From: Cyanobium sp. Cruz CV13-4-11
Lineage (GTDB): Bacteria > Cyanobacteriota > Cyanobacteriia > PCC-6307 > Cyanobiaceae
Direction of reading: 5' to 3'
DNA length: 52,414 bases
Assembly: GCF_024346055.1 (NCBI RefSeq)
Contig: NZ_JAGQCH010000022.1
Span: 1-52,414, forward strand
In this document: one piece after another, positions 35,923 to 44,146 of the stretch
How the letters are laid out: each line of letters opens with the position of its first letter
How positions within the stretch are numbered: position 1 is the stretch's first letter
Made by a program: the position numbers and the translations under genes
Notes under the pieces: generated by a model
What the model saw: only the letters and a program-made list of their open reading frames with translations
Told to the model about the DNA's origin: nothing
The model's database searches: none

Positions 35923-36501
35923 TCAGCTGTTGCCTTCCCGCCAGCCCTGGCGGTGCAGCTCGGCCAGCTGCCCCTGGCTGGCCAGCAAGGCTTCGGCGCA
36001 TTCGCGCAGGGCGCCGGCGCCGCCGCGGTGGCGCAACACCCAATCGGCCTGGCGGCGCAGCCCCCGGACGGCATCGGCGGGCGCCACCAGCAGACCGACA
36101 ACCGGCCGCACGGCCAGGTCGTTGAGGTCGTCACCGATGAAGGCGGTGTGCTCACGGGCCAGGCCCAGGTCGGCCCGCAGCTGCACGAGGCCTTGTTGCT
36201 TGTCACCCACACCCACGCGGCAGTGTTTGATGTCCAGGTGTCGGGCCCGCTGCTCAATGGCGCCACCGCGGCCGCCGCTGAGCAGGGCCACGGTGATGCC
36301 GGCGCGCTGCAACATCCGTACCGCCAGTCCATCGCGCACGTCAAAGCGCTTCAGCACCCGGCCGTCCTCGTCGTAAAGGAGGCCGCCATCGGTGAGCACG
36401 CCATCCACATCACAGACCAGCAAGCGGATCTGGCGTAGGCGAGGCGTGAGCAGGTGCCGCTGAAAAAACGAGCGCAGACCCAGGCCGCTCAGGCTCTCCA
36501 T
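35923..36501 (-). CDS. kdsC: Kdo-8-phosphate phosphatase, HAD family
   Basis: 192 residues from ATG 36501. HAD motif I is LLVCDVDGVLTDGGLLYDE, motif II LLSGGRGG, motif III/IV FIGDDLNDLAVRPVVG. It removes phosphate from Kdo-8-P. The start follows the stop of kdsA by one base, so translation is probably coupled. A longer frame up to 36759 overlaps kdsA out of frame and is a shadow. Order on the strand is kdsD, kdsA, kdsC. Confidence 0.93.
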   Translation of the reverse strand: MESLSGLGLRSFFQRHLLTPRLRQIRLLVCDVDGVLTDGGLLYDEDGRVLKRFDVRDGLAVRMLQRAGITVALLSGGRGGAIEQRARHLDIKHCRVGVGDKQQGLVQLRADLGLAREHTAFIGDDLNDLAVRPVVGLLVAPADAVRGLRRQADWVLRHRGGAGALRECAEALLASQGQLAELHRQGWREGNS

Positions 36502-36502
36502 C

Positions 36503-37348
36503 TCAGAGGCTGCTTTCGGCCGTTCCGCCTGCCACCACCGCGCGGATGGCCAGCAGCTGGCGCAACATCGCCTCCAGCCGGTGCAGCGGCACCATATTGG
36601 GGCCGTCGCTGAGGGCCTGCTCCGGGTCGGGATGCACCTCCATGAACAGCCCGTCCACGCCCACGGCCATGGCCGCCCGCGCCAAGGTCGCCACGAATTC
36701 CCTCTGGCCGCCGGAGCTGGTGCCGCGACCGCCGGGCTGCTGCACCGCGTGGGTGGCATCGAAGATCACCGGGCAGCCCAGGGCCTGCAGCTGGGGCAGG
36801 CTGCGGAAGTCGACCACCAGGGTGTTGTAGCCAAAGCTGCTGCCGCGTTCGGTGAGCCAGAGTCGGCCACTGCCGGCCACCAGGCCGCCATCGGCCAGTT
36901 TGTTCACCACCTGGGCCATGTCCCAGGGAGCGAGGAACTGTCCCTTCTTGACGTTCACACACTTCCCGGTGCCGGCGACCGCCCGGGCGGCGGCCTCCAG
37001 CAGGTCGCTCTGGCGGCAAAGAAAGGCCGGGATCTGCAGCACATCCACCGCCTGGGCGGCGGCAGCCGCCTGATGGCTTTCATGGATGTCGGTGAGCACC
37101 GGCACCCCGAAGTGCTCGCGCACCTCCGCCAGGATGGCCAGGCCCTCGTCGGGGCCGGGGCCGCGGTACGACTGGCCGGAACTGCGGTTGGCCTTGTCGA
37201 AGCTGGCCTTGAAGACGAACTCCACCCCCAGCCGGCGGCAGAGGCTGCTGACCTGATCCGCGACCTGAAACACCAGATCGCGATTCTCGATCACACAGGG
37301 CCCGGCGATGAGGCGGAACGGCACTGGTGCGGCGGCTGAAGGATTCAT
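36503..37348 (-). CDS. kdsA: Kdo-8-phosphate synthase
   Basis: 281 residues. It condenses arabinose-5-phosphate with phosphoenolpyruvate. Motifs are [64 protein letters not shown] and [14 protein letters not shown]. The cysteine in GPCVIE marks the metal-dependent class. It overlaps kdsD by four bases (ATGA) and is followed by kdsC after one base. All active-site segments are intact. Confidence 0.96.
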   Translation of the reverse strand: MNPSAAAPVPFRLIAGPCVIENRDLVFQVADQVSSLCRRLGVEFVFKASFDKANRSSGQSYRGPGPDEGLAILAEVREHFGVPVLTDIHESHQAAAAAQAVDVLQIPAFLCRQSDLLEAAARAVAGTGKCVNVKKGQFLAPWDMAQVVNKLADGGLVAGSGRLWLTERGSSFGYNTLVVDFRSLPQLQALGCPVIFDATHAVQQPGGRGTSSGGQREFVATLARAAMAVGVDGLFMEVHPDPEQALSDGPNMVPLHRLEAMLRQLLAIRAVVAGGTAESSL

Positions 37349-38364
37349 AGCTGCACAGGGCCGAGGCCGGCCTGAACCAGATCATGGAGTCGAAGCAGTC
37401 CCTGGAGCTGCCATGGGTGGTCGGGGTGCACCACGGGCAGAACGGAGATCGACTGGCGCGGATTGCGTTCCATCAGCGCCAGAGCTTCGGCCGCAAGGGT
37501 CTGGGGGGCCACGGTGATCGGATGGACGGTGGCCATCTGAACGGCCGTCACCGCCCCCCAGTTGTGGGGGCCATGGCGCTGCAGGGCACGACGCAGGTCC
37601 CCGTCGGTGATCAATCCAGCCAGACGCTGCGGGTCCCCTTCCGCGTGGACCCAAGTGGCGCCGAGGCTGCCTCGGTTGGGACTGCCCTGGGTGAGTTGGG
37701 TGATCACCAGCAGCAGCGGCGCATCGGGCGCCAAGGGGGTGAGTTCGTGGGCCGGCACCATCAGATCGGCCACGCGCAAGGTGAGACGCCGTCCGAGCGT
37801 GCCGGCGGGGTGATTGACGGCGAAGTCGGCAGGGGAGATGCCCGCCCGCTCCATCCACACCGTGGCCAGGGCATCACCCACGGCCATCGCCACGGCCGTG
37901 CTGGCGGTCGGGGCCAGGTTCAGGGGGCACACCTCCCGGTCGACGGAGCCATCCAACACCACATCGCAGTGCCGGGCCAGGCTGGAGGCCAGGCGACCCA
38001 CCAGGGCAATGCAGGCGGCCCCACGACGTTTCAGGTGGGGCAGGATCGCCAGGAGCTCCTCGGTTTCGCCACTGTTCGAGAGCAGCAAGGCCACATCCCT
38101 GTCCGACACGATGCCCAGATCCCCATGGAGGGCATCGACGGGGTTGAGAAACACCGCTGTCAGGCCCAGGGACGAGAAGGTGGCGGCGATCTTGCGGGCG
38201 ACGATGCCGCTCTTTCCGATCCCGGAGAGCACCAATTTGGCGCGGTGCTCTCGAGCGTTCGCCAATAGGTCAAGGGCCGCTTCCACCTGGGCGGCATCCA
38301 GGCGATCGGCGGAGAGGGCAATGGCTGCCGCCTCTTCCTGCAAGCAGCGGGTGAGGGCAGACAC
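37345..38364 (-). CDS. kdsD: Arabinose-5-phosphate isomerase
   Basis: 339 residues. SIS sugar-isomerase domain at about 35-180 ([40 protein letters not shown]), then two CBS domains ([20 protein letters not shown] and [19 protein letters not shown]). It makes arabinose-5-phosphate from ribulose-5-phosphate, the first Kdo step. It leads the kdsD-kdsA-kdsC operon and overlaps kdsA by four bases. The CBS domains are a possible nucleotide-sensing control. Confidence 0.94.
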   Translation of the reverse strand: MSALTRCLQEEAAAIALSADRLDAAQVEAALDLLANAREHRAKLVLSGIGKSGIVARKIAATFSSLGLTAVFLNPVDALHGDLGIVSDRDVALLLSNSGETEELLAILPHLKRRGAACIALVGRLASSLARHCDVVLDGSVDREVCPLNLAPTASTAVAMAVGDALATVWMERAGISPADFAVNHPAGTLGRRLTLRVADLMVPAHELTPLAPDAPLLLVITQLTQGSPNRGSLGATWVHAEGDPQRLAGLITDGDLRRALQRHGPHNWGAVTAVQMATVHPITVAPQTLAAEALALMERNPRQSISVLPVVHPDHPWQLQGLLRLHDLVQAGLGPVQL

Positions 38365-38438
38365 GGCAACGAACGGAGAGACGTCATCTTCTCAGCCCTG
38401 CAGGGCGGCGGCGCCACGGGAGTCCAATGCAGGGGTTC

Positions 38439-39659
38439 TCAGGCGCCGCGGCCATGGCCGGTTTCCACCAGCACCTGCCGGTAGCTGTCGAGGAGGCCGG
38501 CGAGGATCGCATCCCAGCTGAAGGTGAGGGCCCGCTGGCGCGCCTTTTCGCCCATGTGGGTGCGCAAGGCGCCGTCGTGCACCAGTGATTCCAGCCGATC
38601 TGCCAAGGCCCCGGCATCGCGCGCAGGCTCGATAAAGCCGGTCTCGCCCGGCACCACCAGCGAGTTGCTGCCACTGGCCAAGGCATTGACTGCCGGCAAC
38701 CCGCTCGCCATGGCCTCCAGCGTCACATTGCCGAAGGTCTCGCTCTCGCTTGGGAAAAAGAAGATGTCGGAGCTGGCATAGGCGCGCGCCAGTTCCTCGC
38801 CATGCAGGAAGCCAGGAAACAGCGCATCGGGCAAGGCGACCTGCATCGCCTTCATCTCGGGGCCATCGCCTGTGAACATCGCGCGGAACGCAACGCCGCG
38901 CTTCTTGAGCAGCGTCAGCACACGGACGGCGAGATCGGTGTTCTTCTCTTTCACCAGCCGTCCGGTGAAGTTGATCACCACGTCATCAGCGCCGATGCCG
39001 AGCGAGTGCCGCCAGGAAGGATCGCGCCGGGCCGGGCTGAACAGCCCGCTGTCCACGCCCCGCGCCCACACCTCGATATGCTCCGACATGCCTTCCTGCC
39101 GGATGATCTCGGCCATGGATGGCGAGGGCGGGTAGACACGCCGGCACCGCTTGTAGAACCAGCGGAGATAGGCGGTGGCAATCCGCTCCAGGAAGCCCGC
39201 GCCATAGAAGTGGAAGTATTTGTCGTAGCGGGTGTGGAAGGAGGCAACAACTGGCAGCCCCTGCCGTTCGGCATGGCGCAGCGCCTTGTAGCCAAGAATG
39301 TCCGGTACGGCGATGTGGATGAGGGTGGGCCTGAAATCCGCAAGCCGCTGCCTCGCGGCTGGGGGAAAGCCCAGCGCTATACGGTATTCGGTGCGGCCCG
39401 GAATGGCCATGGATGGTACCGTGACTAGCTCTCCCGCGGGCTCAAAGGCCGCAACGGGGCCGGCTGGCGCAAATACCAGAACGGCCACGCCGCGCTTCCG
39501 CAGAAAGGCCACCAGCCGGTTCAGGGACAGCGCCACGCCGTCCTTGATGTAGTTGTAGTTGCCTGTGAACAGCGCCACCCGCAATTCCGGCAGGGACTCG
39601 TTGTGGGTATCGGTCAAGTCTGTGCTCAGGCGGGGGCCTTCACCTCCCATGGACGCCAT
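38439..39659 (-). CDS. Glycosyltransferase family 4 (MgtA/PimB-like mannosyltransferase)
   Basis: 406 residues, GT-B fold. The N-terminus has ALFTGNYNYIKDGVALSLNR (glycine-rich acceptor loop), then HIAVPDILGYKALRHA and ASFHTRYDKYFHFYG; the C-terminal nucleotide-sugar site is FFFPSESETFGNVTLEAMAS (E-x7-E). Relatives are GDP-mannose-dependent enzymes making glycolipids in alpha-proteobacteria, actinobacteria and cyanobacteria. A close similarity to alpha-proteobacterial proteins is my impression only. It lies between kdsD (75 bases) and the desaturase-like gene (14 bases), all in the same direction. Confidence 0.87.
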   Translation of the reverse strand: MASMGGEGPRLSTDLTDTHNESLPELRVALFTGNYNYIKDGVALSLNRLVAFLRKRGVAVLVFAPAGPVAAFEPAGELVTVPSMAIPGRTEYRIALGFPPAARQRLADFRPTLIHIAVPDILGYKALRHAERQGLPVVASFHTRYDKYFHFYGAGFLERIATAYLRWFYKRCRRVYPPSPSMAEIIRQEGMSEHIEVWARGVDSGLFSPARRDPSWRHSLGIGADDVVINFTGRLVKEKNTDLAVRVLTLLKKRGVAFRAMFTGDGPEMKAMQVALPDALFPGFLHGEELARAYASSDIFFFPSESETFGNVTLEAMASGLPAVNALASGSNSLVVPGETGFIEPARDAGALADRLESLVHDGALRTHMGEKARQRALTFSWDAILAGLLDSYRQVLVETGHGRGA

Positions 39660-39673
39660 CGAGACGCAGCGGC

Positions 39674-40603
39674 TTAGTAGGAGCGCTCATTCAGGTACCT
39701 GGAGTAGGGCGAAAGGTTGGGATCGGTGATGAATCGCCACAGACAGCCTCCCCAGGATCGATGGGACGGCTGTTGATAGAGATCAGGAGCCAACTCCCTG
39801 ATCCGGGGCAAGGCCACCCATGGAACCGAAGGCAGATCATGGTGCTCCATGTGGTAGCCCACATTGAAGGCCAGGCGATTGGCCCATCCATACATCGACG
39901 CTGTTTGCTGCCCGGGGAAATACACGTAGTGCTCCGCCAGCCAGCGGCCCGCCAGTGGATGGGGCCCCAGGGCCACCAGGGTGGAAGCGAGCAGATAGAC
40001 CAGGGCCACACCACCTCCGGCCGTCAGCACCGTCAGATCGGCCAGTAGCACCAGCACAAGATTCAGGGCCATCCAACCCCTGGGCCCTGCCATGGCCTGG
40101 CTGGAGAAGGGCCGAAGGGCAACGCTCAAGCCAAAGCCACTCATCCAGAGCGCCTTGCGCCAGGTGGAGTGGCCCACCAGCCGTGCCTCCAGGGGTGTAG
40201 GCAGATCGGCATCCACACCCAGCTGTCCCATGGCGGCATGGTGGCGCAGGTGATGTCGCCGAAAGCTGGCGGCCGAGGGGATGGCCTGGGCCAGGTCGCA
40301 GAGGATGGCCAGCACCTGGTTGTGCCAGCGATGGCGTGACACCAGATCGTGGGCACAGTCGTGCATCAGCACAAACAGGGCGTGGCTGATGGGCGCGCCC
40401 ACCAGCCAGATCAGTAGCAGCACAGCCGGCCAGGGCAAGCGGGGGACGGCCACCAGGGCCAGCACCCACTGGGTGGCCACCAGGGAGAGGATCCAGAGGG
40501 CCGTGATCGGGTAGGGCTGGCAAAGGCGTTTCACCTCCGGCACCTGCCGAAGCAGATGGCGACGCCTGGCCGGGTGAGGCTGCTCGCCTGTGGGGGAGCG
40601 CAA
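39674..40603 (-). CDS. Fatty-acid-desaturase-superfamily membrane enzyme, sphingolipid delta-4 desaturase-like
   Basis: 309 residues from TTG 40603. Three histidine boxes bind the di-iron site: HDCAHD (81-86), HHLRHH (117-122), HMEHHD (251-256). The C-terminal part, YHMEHHDLPSVPWVALP, then RIRELAPDLYQ and ISPYSR-like LSPYSRY, is the signature of dihydroceramide desaturase/hydroxylase (DES) rather than acyl-lipid desaturases. Four or more membrane helices. An ATG at 40669 overlaps the divergent GT start, so I prefer TTG with AGG upstream. Whether the cell makes sphingolipids is not shown here; a different lipid is possible. Confidence 0.8.
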   Translation of the reverse strand: MRSPTGEQPHPARRRHLLRQVPEVKRLCQPYPITALWILSLVATQWVLALVAVPRLPWPAVLLLIWLVGAPISHALFVLMHDCAHDLVSRHRWHNQVLAILCDLAQAIPSAASFRRHHLRHHAAMGQLGVDADLPTPLEARLVGHSTWRKALWMSGFGLSVALRPFSSQAMAGPRGWMALNLVLVLLADLTVLTAGGGVALVYLLASTLVALGPHPLAGRWLAEHYVYFPGQQTASMYGWANRLAFNVGYHMEHHDLPSVPWVALPRIRELAPDLYQQPSHRSWGGCLWRFITDPNLSPYSRYLNERSY

Positions 40604-40667
40604 AAATCGACCTGGGTTAAGGTTCGGGTGCAATGGGCTCAAAAGCTTGCCGCAGCCCAAGAGTCTC

Positions 40668-41807
40668 ATGAAACCACGCGCTCTGCGGCTCGTGTTTGTG
40701 AGTCACTGCATGGCTCCGGCTCGGGCCCCGAGCAGCAACGCCGGGGGCATGCAACGGGCGGCCAGGGATCTCCTCACCCAGCTGGAGGGCCAGGAGGATC
40801 TGAAGCTCAGTAAAATGGTTTTGGCTTGTTCGAGGCGAGACATCGGCTGGCGGGTCCCCCTGTTTCTTCTGGCCATGCCTTGGCGCCTGATCCGGCAGGT
40901 CTGGTTATGGCGCGCCGATGTCGTGCTATTTGCCTCGCTGAACCCGGCGCTGCTGTTGCCCCCGTTGGCACCGCTGCTGCGGCGGCGGGGACTGAGGCTG
41001 ATGGCCATCGCCCATGGGCTGGACATCACCCAGGGGCCGCCGATCGCGCAGTGGTGGATCCGGCGCAGCCTGGCCCAGCTGGACGGTCTGATCGGCGTCA
41101 GCCGTGCCACCGCCCAGGCGTGCCTGGAGCGGGGTTTTCCAGCGGATCGGCTGGAGGTGCTGCCCAATGGCATCGGCCAGCGGTGGCGGGCCGCCCCCCC
41201 CGTCACCCACAGCGAGCGAATCCCAACCAGGGTGCCAGGCACCTTTGTGTGCCTGGCCGTGGGCCGCCAGATTCCGCGCAAGGGTTATGCCTGGTTTGTG
41301 GATGCGGTGATGCCCCTGCTGCCGGAGCATGTCCACCTGTGGCTGGTGGGCAGCGGACCCCAGGCCGGGGAGATTTTCAGGGCCATTGAAAAACGTGACC
41401 TACAGCACAGAGTGTTTCCGCTGGGACTCCTAGAGGATGGGGAGCTGGCCTGCACATACCGGCTTGCCGATCTGTTCGTGATGCCAAATCTCCGAATCAA
41501 TCGCGATATGGAAGGTTTCGGCATCGTGATGCTGGAAGCTGGGCTCCATGGCCTTTACTGCCTGGCAAGCTGCATGGAGGGCATCACCGATGTCATCAGC
41601 GACGCCAATGGCGCACTGCTGCCGCCACGGGATGCGGAAGCCTTCGCCCAGGAGATACAGGCCCAGCTGGCCCTGACAGGCCAGCAGCGGCAACAGCAGA
41701 GCGAGCGGGCAGCCGCCTGGGTGGAACAGTGCTTCGGCTGGAGCAACCTGCTGCCCCACTACCGCGCCGCCATCGAGCGGGTACGCAGCCAGCCGAGGAC
41801 ATGGTGA
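40668..41807 (+). CDS. Glycosyltransferase family 4
   Basis: 379 residues from ATG 40668. GT-B features: VFVSHCMAPARAPSSNAGGM (acceptor side), AIAHGLDITQGPP, GVSRATAQACLERGFPADRL, VLPNGI, AVGRQIPRKGYAWFVDAVM and the donor site MPNLRINRDMEGFGIVMLEA (E-x7-E type). It should add one sugar to a lipid-linked or surface glycan. The 3' end overlaps the KpsC-like gene by 7 bases, so the two act together. It diverges from the desaturase-like gene. Confidence 0.88.
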   Translation: MKPRALRLVFVSHCMAPARAPSSNAGGMQRAARDLLTQLEGQEDLKLSKMVLACSRRDIGWRVPLFLLAMPWRLIRQVWLWRADVVLFASLNPALLLPPLAPLLRRRGLRLMAIAHGLDITQGPPIAQWWIRRSLAQLDGLIGVSRATAQACLERGFPADRLEVLPNGIGQRWRAAPPVTHSERIPTRVPGTFVCLAVGRQIPRKGYAWFVDAVMPLLPEHVHLWLVGSGPQAGEIFRAIEKRDLQHRVFPLGLLEDGELACTYRLADLFVMPNLRINRDMEGFGIVMLEAGLHGLYCLASCMEGITDVISDANGALLPPRDAEAFAQEIQAQLALTGQQRQQQSERAAAWVEQCFGWSNLLPHYRAAIERVRSQPRTW

Positions 41808-42973
41808 CCACAGCCAGCGACCTCCATGCCTCCACCATGGCCAGCAACCATGGCCGCTGGCTGTGCATCGTGGCGCGCCGCTGGAAGCGGGTGGTGCTGC
41901 AGGAGTTCCTGCGCGGGGCGACGAGCCTGCGTTTCTGTACGAGGTTGCCTCGCAACGCCTCGGCCTACCGCCAGGTCGACCACCTGCTGGTGTGGGGCCG
42001 CCAGACGACCATCCCCGCCGAGCTTCTGGCCGCCCATCCGCATCTGAAGATTGTCACGGCGGAGGATGGGTTCATCAGTTCACGCGGGTTGGGGCTCACC
42101 GGCAGCTTCTATTACTCCCTGCTGCTGGATCGTCTGGGCGTGCATTACGACGCCCAGGCCCCCTCGCAACTGCAACAGCTGCTCAACCAGCACCCGTTGA
42201 CCACGGCCGACGAACAGCTTGGCCAGGAGCTGGTGGCCTTCATCCGCGAGCATCGGCTCAACAAATGCAATCTCTCCCAGCCGGCCCTGGATGCGACGGC
42301 ACTGCCGCCACGGCACCGCACAACGATTCTGGCCGTGGGCCAGGTGGAAAGCGATCAGGCGCTGCGCAAAAGCCTCAGCCCCGTCCGCAGCAACAAGGCC
42401 CTGCTCCAGGCCATTCGGGAGCAGCATCCGGAGGCGTGGATTGTCTACCGCCCCCATCCCAATGATGTACGCAAGGGCTACCTCCGAGGCAATCGTGCCT
42501 ACCTATGGCATCAGCATTGTGACCAACTGGCCTGCGACAGCGACATCAGCCATTGGATGGATGCCGTGGATGCGGTGCACGTGATCTCCTCAACGGCCGG
42601 CCTGGAAGCGCTGATCCGCGCCAAGCCCGTGCATACCTACGGCACCCCCGCCTATGCGGGCTGGGGACTCACCAACGACTGGGCCGAGCAGCCCGGCCGC
42701 GACCGCCAACTGAACCTTGATCAGCTCGCCGCGATCATGCTGGGGCGCTATCCGCGCTATTTCAACTGGAGCAACGGCCAGTTCTGCGATGCGCTGAGCT
42801 GCCTGCGTCACCTCCAAGCCATCAACAGCCAGACCATCCAAGAATCTTTCTACAGCCGCAGGCTGGCCAACAAGCAACGACGCATCCGCTTGGTAAGGCG
42901 CCTGAAGATGGCCGCTGTGCGCCAGGTGGCACCCTTCGGACATTGGTTGGAGCGGGCCCCACAGGTGGGTTGA
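41801..42973 (+). CDS. KpsC-like Kdo transferase, single module
   Basis: 390 residues from ATG 41801. Diagnostic segments of the capsule Kdo transferase are VTAEDGFISSRGLGLTGSF, GVHYDAQAPSQLQQLL, ILAVGQVESDQAL, IVYRPHPNDV, and VHVISSTAGLEALIRAKPVH with YGTPAYAGWGLT. KpsC adds beta-Kdo to the lysophosphatidylglycerol end of capsule; the classical enzyme has two modules (about 675 residues) and this one has only the C-terminal kind. The four kds genes upstream supply CMP-Kdo. It overlaps the GT4 gene by 7 bases. KpsS-like activity is the alternative. Confidence 0.85.
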   Translation: MVTTASDLHASTMASNHGRWLCIVARRWKRVVLQEFLRGATSLRFCTRLPRNASAYRQVDHLLVWGRQTTIPAELLAAHPHLKIVTAEDGFISSRGLGLTGSFYYSLLLDRLGVHYDAQAPSQLQQLLNQHPLTTADEQLGQELVAFIREHRLNKCNLSQPALDATALPPRHRTTILAVGQVESDQALRKSLSPVRSNKALLQAIREQHPEAWIVYRPHPNDVRKGYLRGNRAYLWHQHCDQLACDSDISHWMDAVDAVHVISSTAGLEALIRAKPVHTYGTPAYAGWGLTNDWAEQPGRDRQLNLDQLAAIMLGRYPRYFNWSNGQFCDALSCLRHLQAINSQTIQESFYSRRLANKQRRIRLVRRLKMAAVRQVAPFGHWLERAPQVG

Positions 42974-43229
42974 TGGCGGTAGGGCTGTTCGGATTCAAGG
43001 GCGATGCCTGGGCACTTTTCCCAGGTTTTGGCCCGGTTCTGTCTGAGAAATGTCAAGTGCATGGGAAACCCATCCATCCAATGAGATTGAAAGGGATACC
43101 CCTCCGGTTCGGGACGGCGACCAGGTGCCTTGGCCGTGCCTTTGGGGTCGACGCTAGACAATCTGGCTTCTATTACCGCGCCGACGGGCTTTCCTGTGGG
43201 ATCATCTGCATCGATGCATCGTTTCTACC

Positions 43230-43895
43230 GTGATAGCTTCCGTCCAACGCCGAGGCATTCTCCTGGCGGGCGGCAGCGGCACCCGGTTGGCCCCCCTCAC
43301 CAGCGCCGTCAGCAAGCAGCTGATGCCGGTGTACGACAATCCGATGGTGTGCTATCCCTTCACCACGCTGATGTTGGCGGGGATCCGGGAGGTGCTGATC
43401 TTCACCACGCCTACGGATCAGCCCGCCTTCGAGCGGCTCCTGGGGGATGGAGCGGCCTGGGGCCTGGCGATCCAGTACGCGATCCAGCCCAGTCCCGATG
43501 GACTGGCCCAGGCCTTCCTGATCGGGGCGGATTTCCTGGAGGAAGGGCCCGCGGCCCTGGTGCTGGGCGACAACCTCTTTCACGGCCACGACCTGGTGCC
43601 CCAGCTGCAGTCCAGCAATGGCCCCGGAGCCACCGTGTTCGCCTATCCAGTGAGTGATCCGCAGCGCTACGGCGTGGTGGAGTTCGATGCCGCCGGCCGG
43701 CTGCTGAGAATTGAGGAGAAACCGGAGCATCCCCGCTCCTGCTATGCAGTCACCGTGCTCTACTTCTACGACGACTCGGTGGTGGAGCAGGCCCGCCGGG
43801 TGCGGCCGCCCCCCCCGCGGTGAGCTGGAGATCACCGACCTCAACCAGCTCTACCTCGATGCGGGGCTGCTGCGGGTGGAGCTGATGGGCCGAGG
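43230..43895 (+). pseudogene. rmlA: Glucose-1-phosphate thymidylyltransferase, frameshifted at C8 and 3'-truncated
   Basis: GTG start at 43230. The frame holds [44 protein letters not shown] and [18 protein letters not shown]8 run (43809-43816) breaks it after RRVRPPPPR. With seven C it would read [20 protein letters not shown] and go on to RVELMGRGL. There homology ends abruptly (about 43895) before the usual WLDTGT part, and AT-richer DNA begins. So the gene is doubly dead: frameshift plus loss of its last quarter at a junction. Confidence 0.88.
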
Positions 43896-44146
43896 CTTAC
43901 TAAAGGTTGCAGCTATCAGCAAGATTTTTAAGAGGGTTAGTCCGTTGCCACAACTAGCCAATTTGGAACAATAAACACCACTCACGTTACCAGCGCTGAT
44001 TGATACTTGTCACAAGCCCGCCTAGCAGTTTGACACCCTTGACCAAAGGCAGGAAACCGAAGCGCATGCTTCCGTCCTTCAATTGTTGGTCCCTGGAAGA
44101 AAGAGTTTCTGCAGGCACAGACCCCCAAACGCTCTAGCCCTGGTCA

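Noticed and set aside
44030-44035. TTGACA before the large glycosyltransferase as a -35 box
   Set aside because: No fitting -10 at 16-18 bases downstream.
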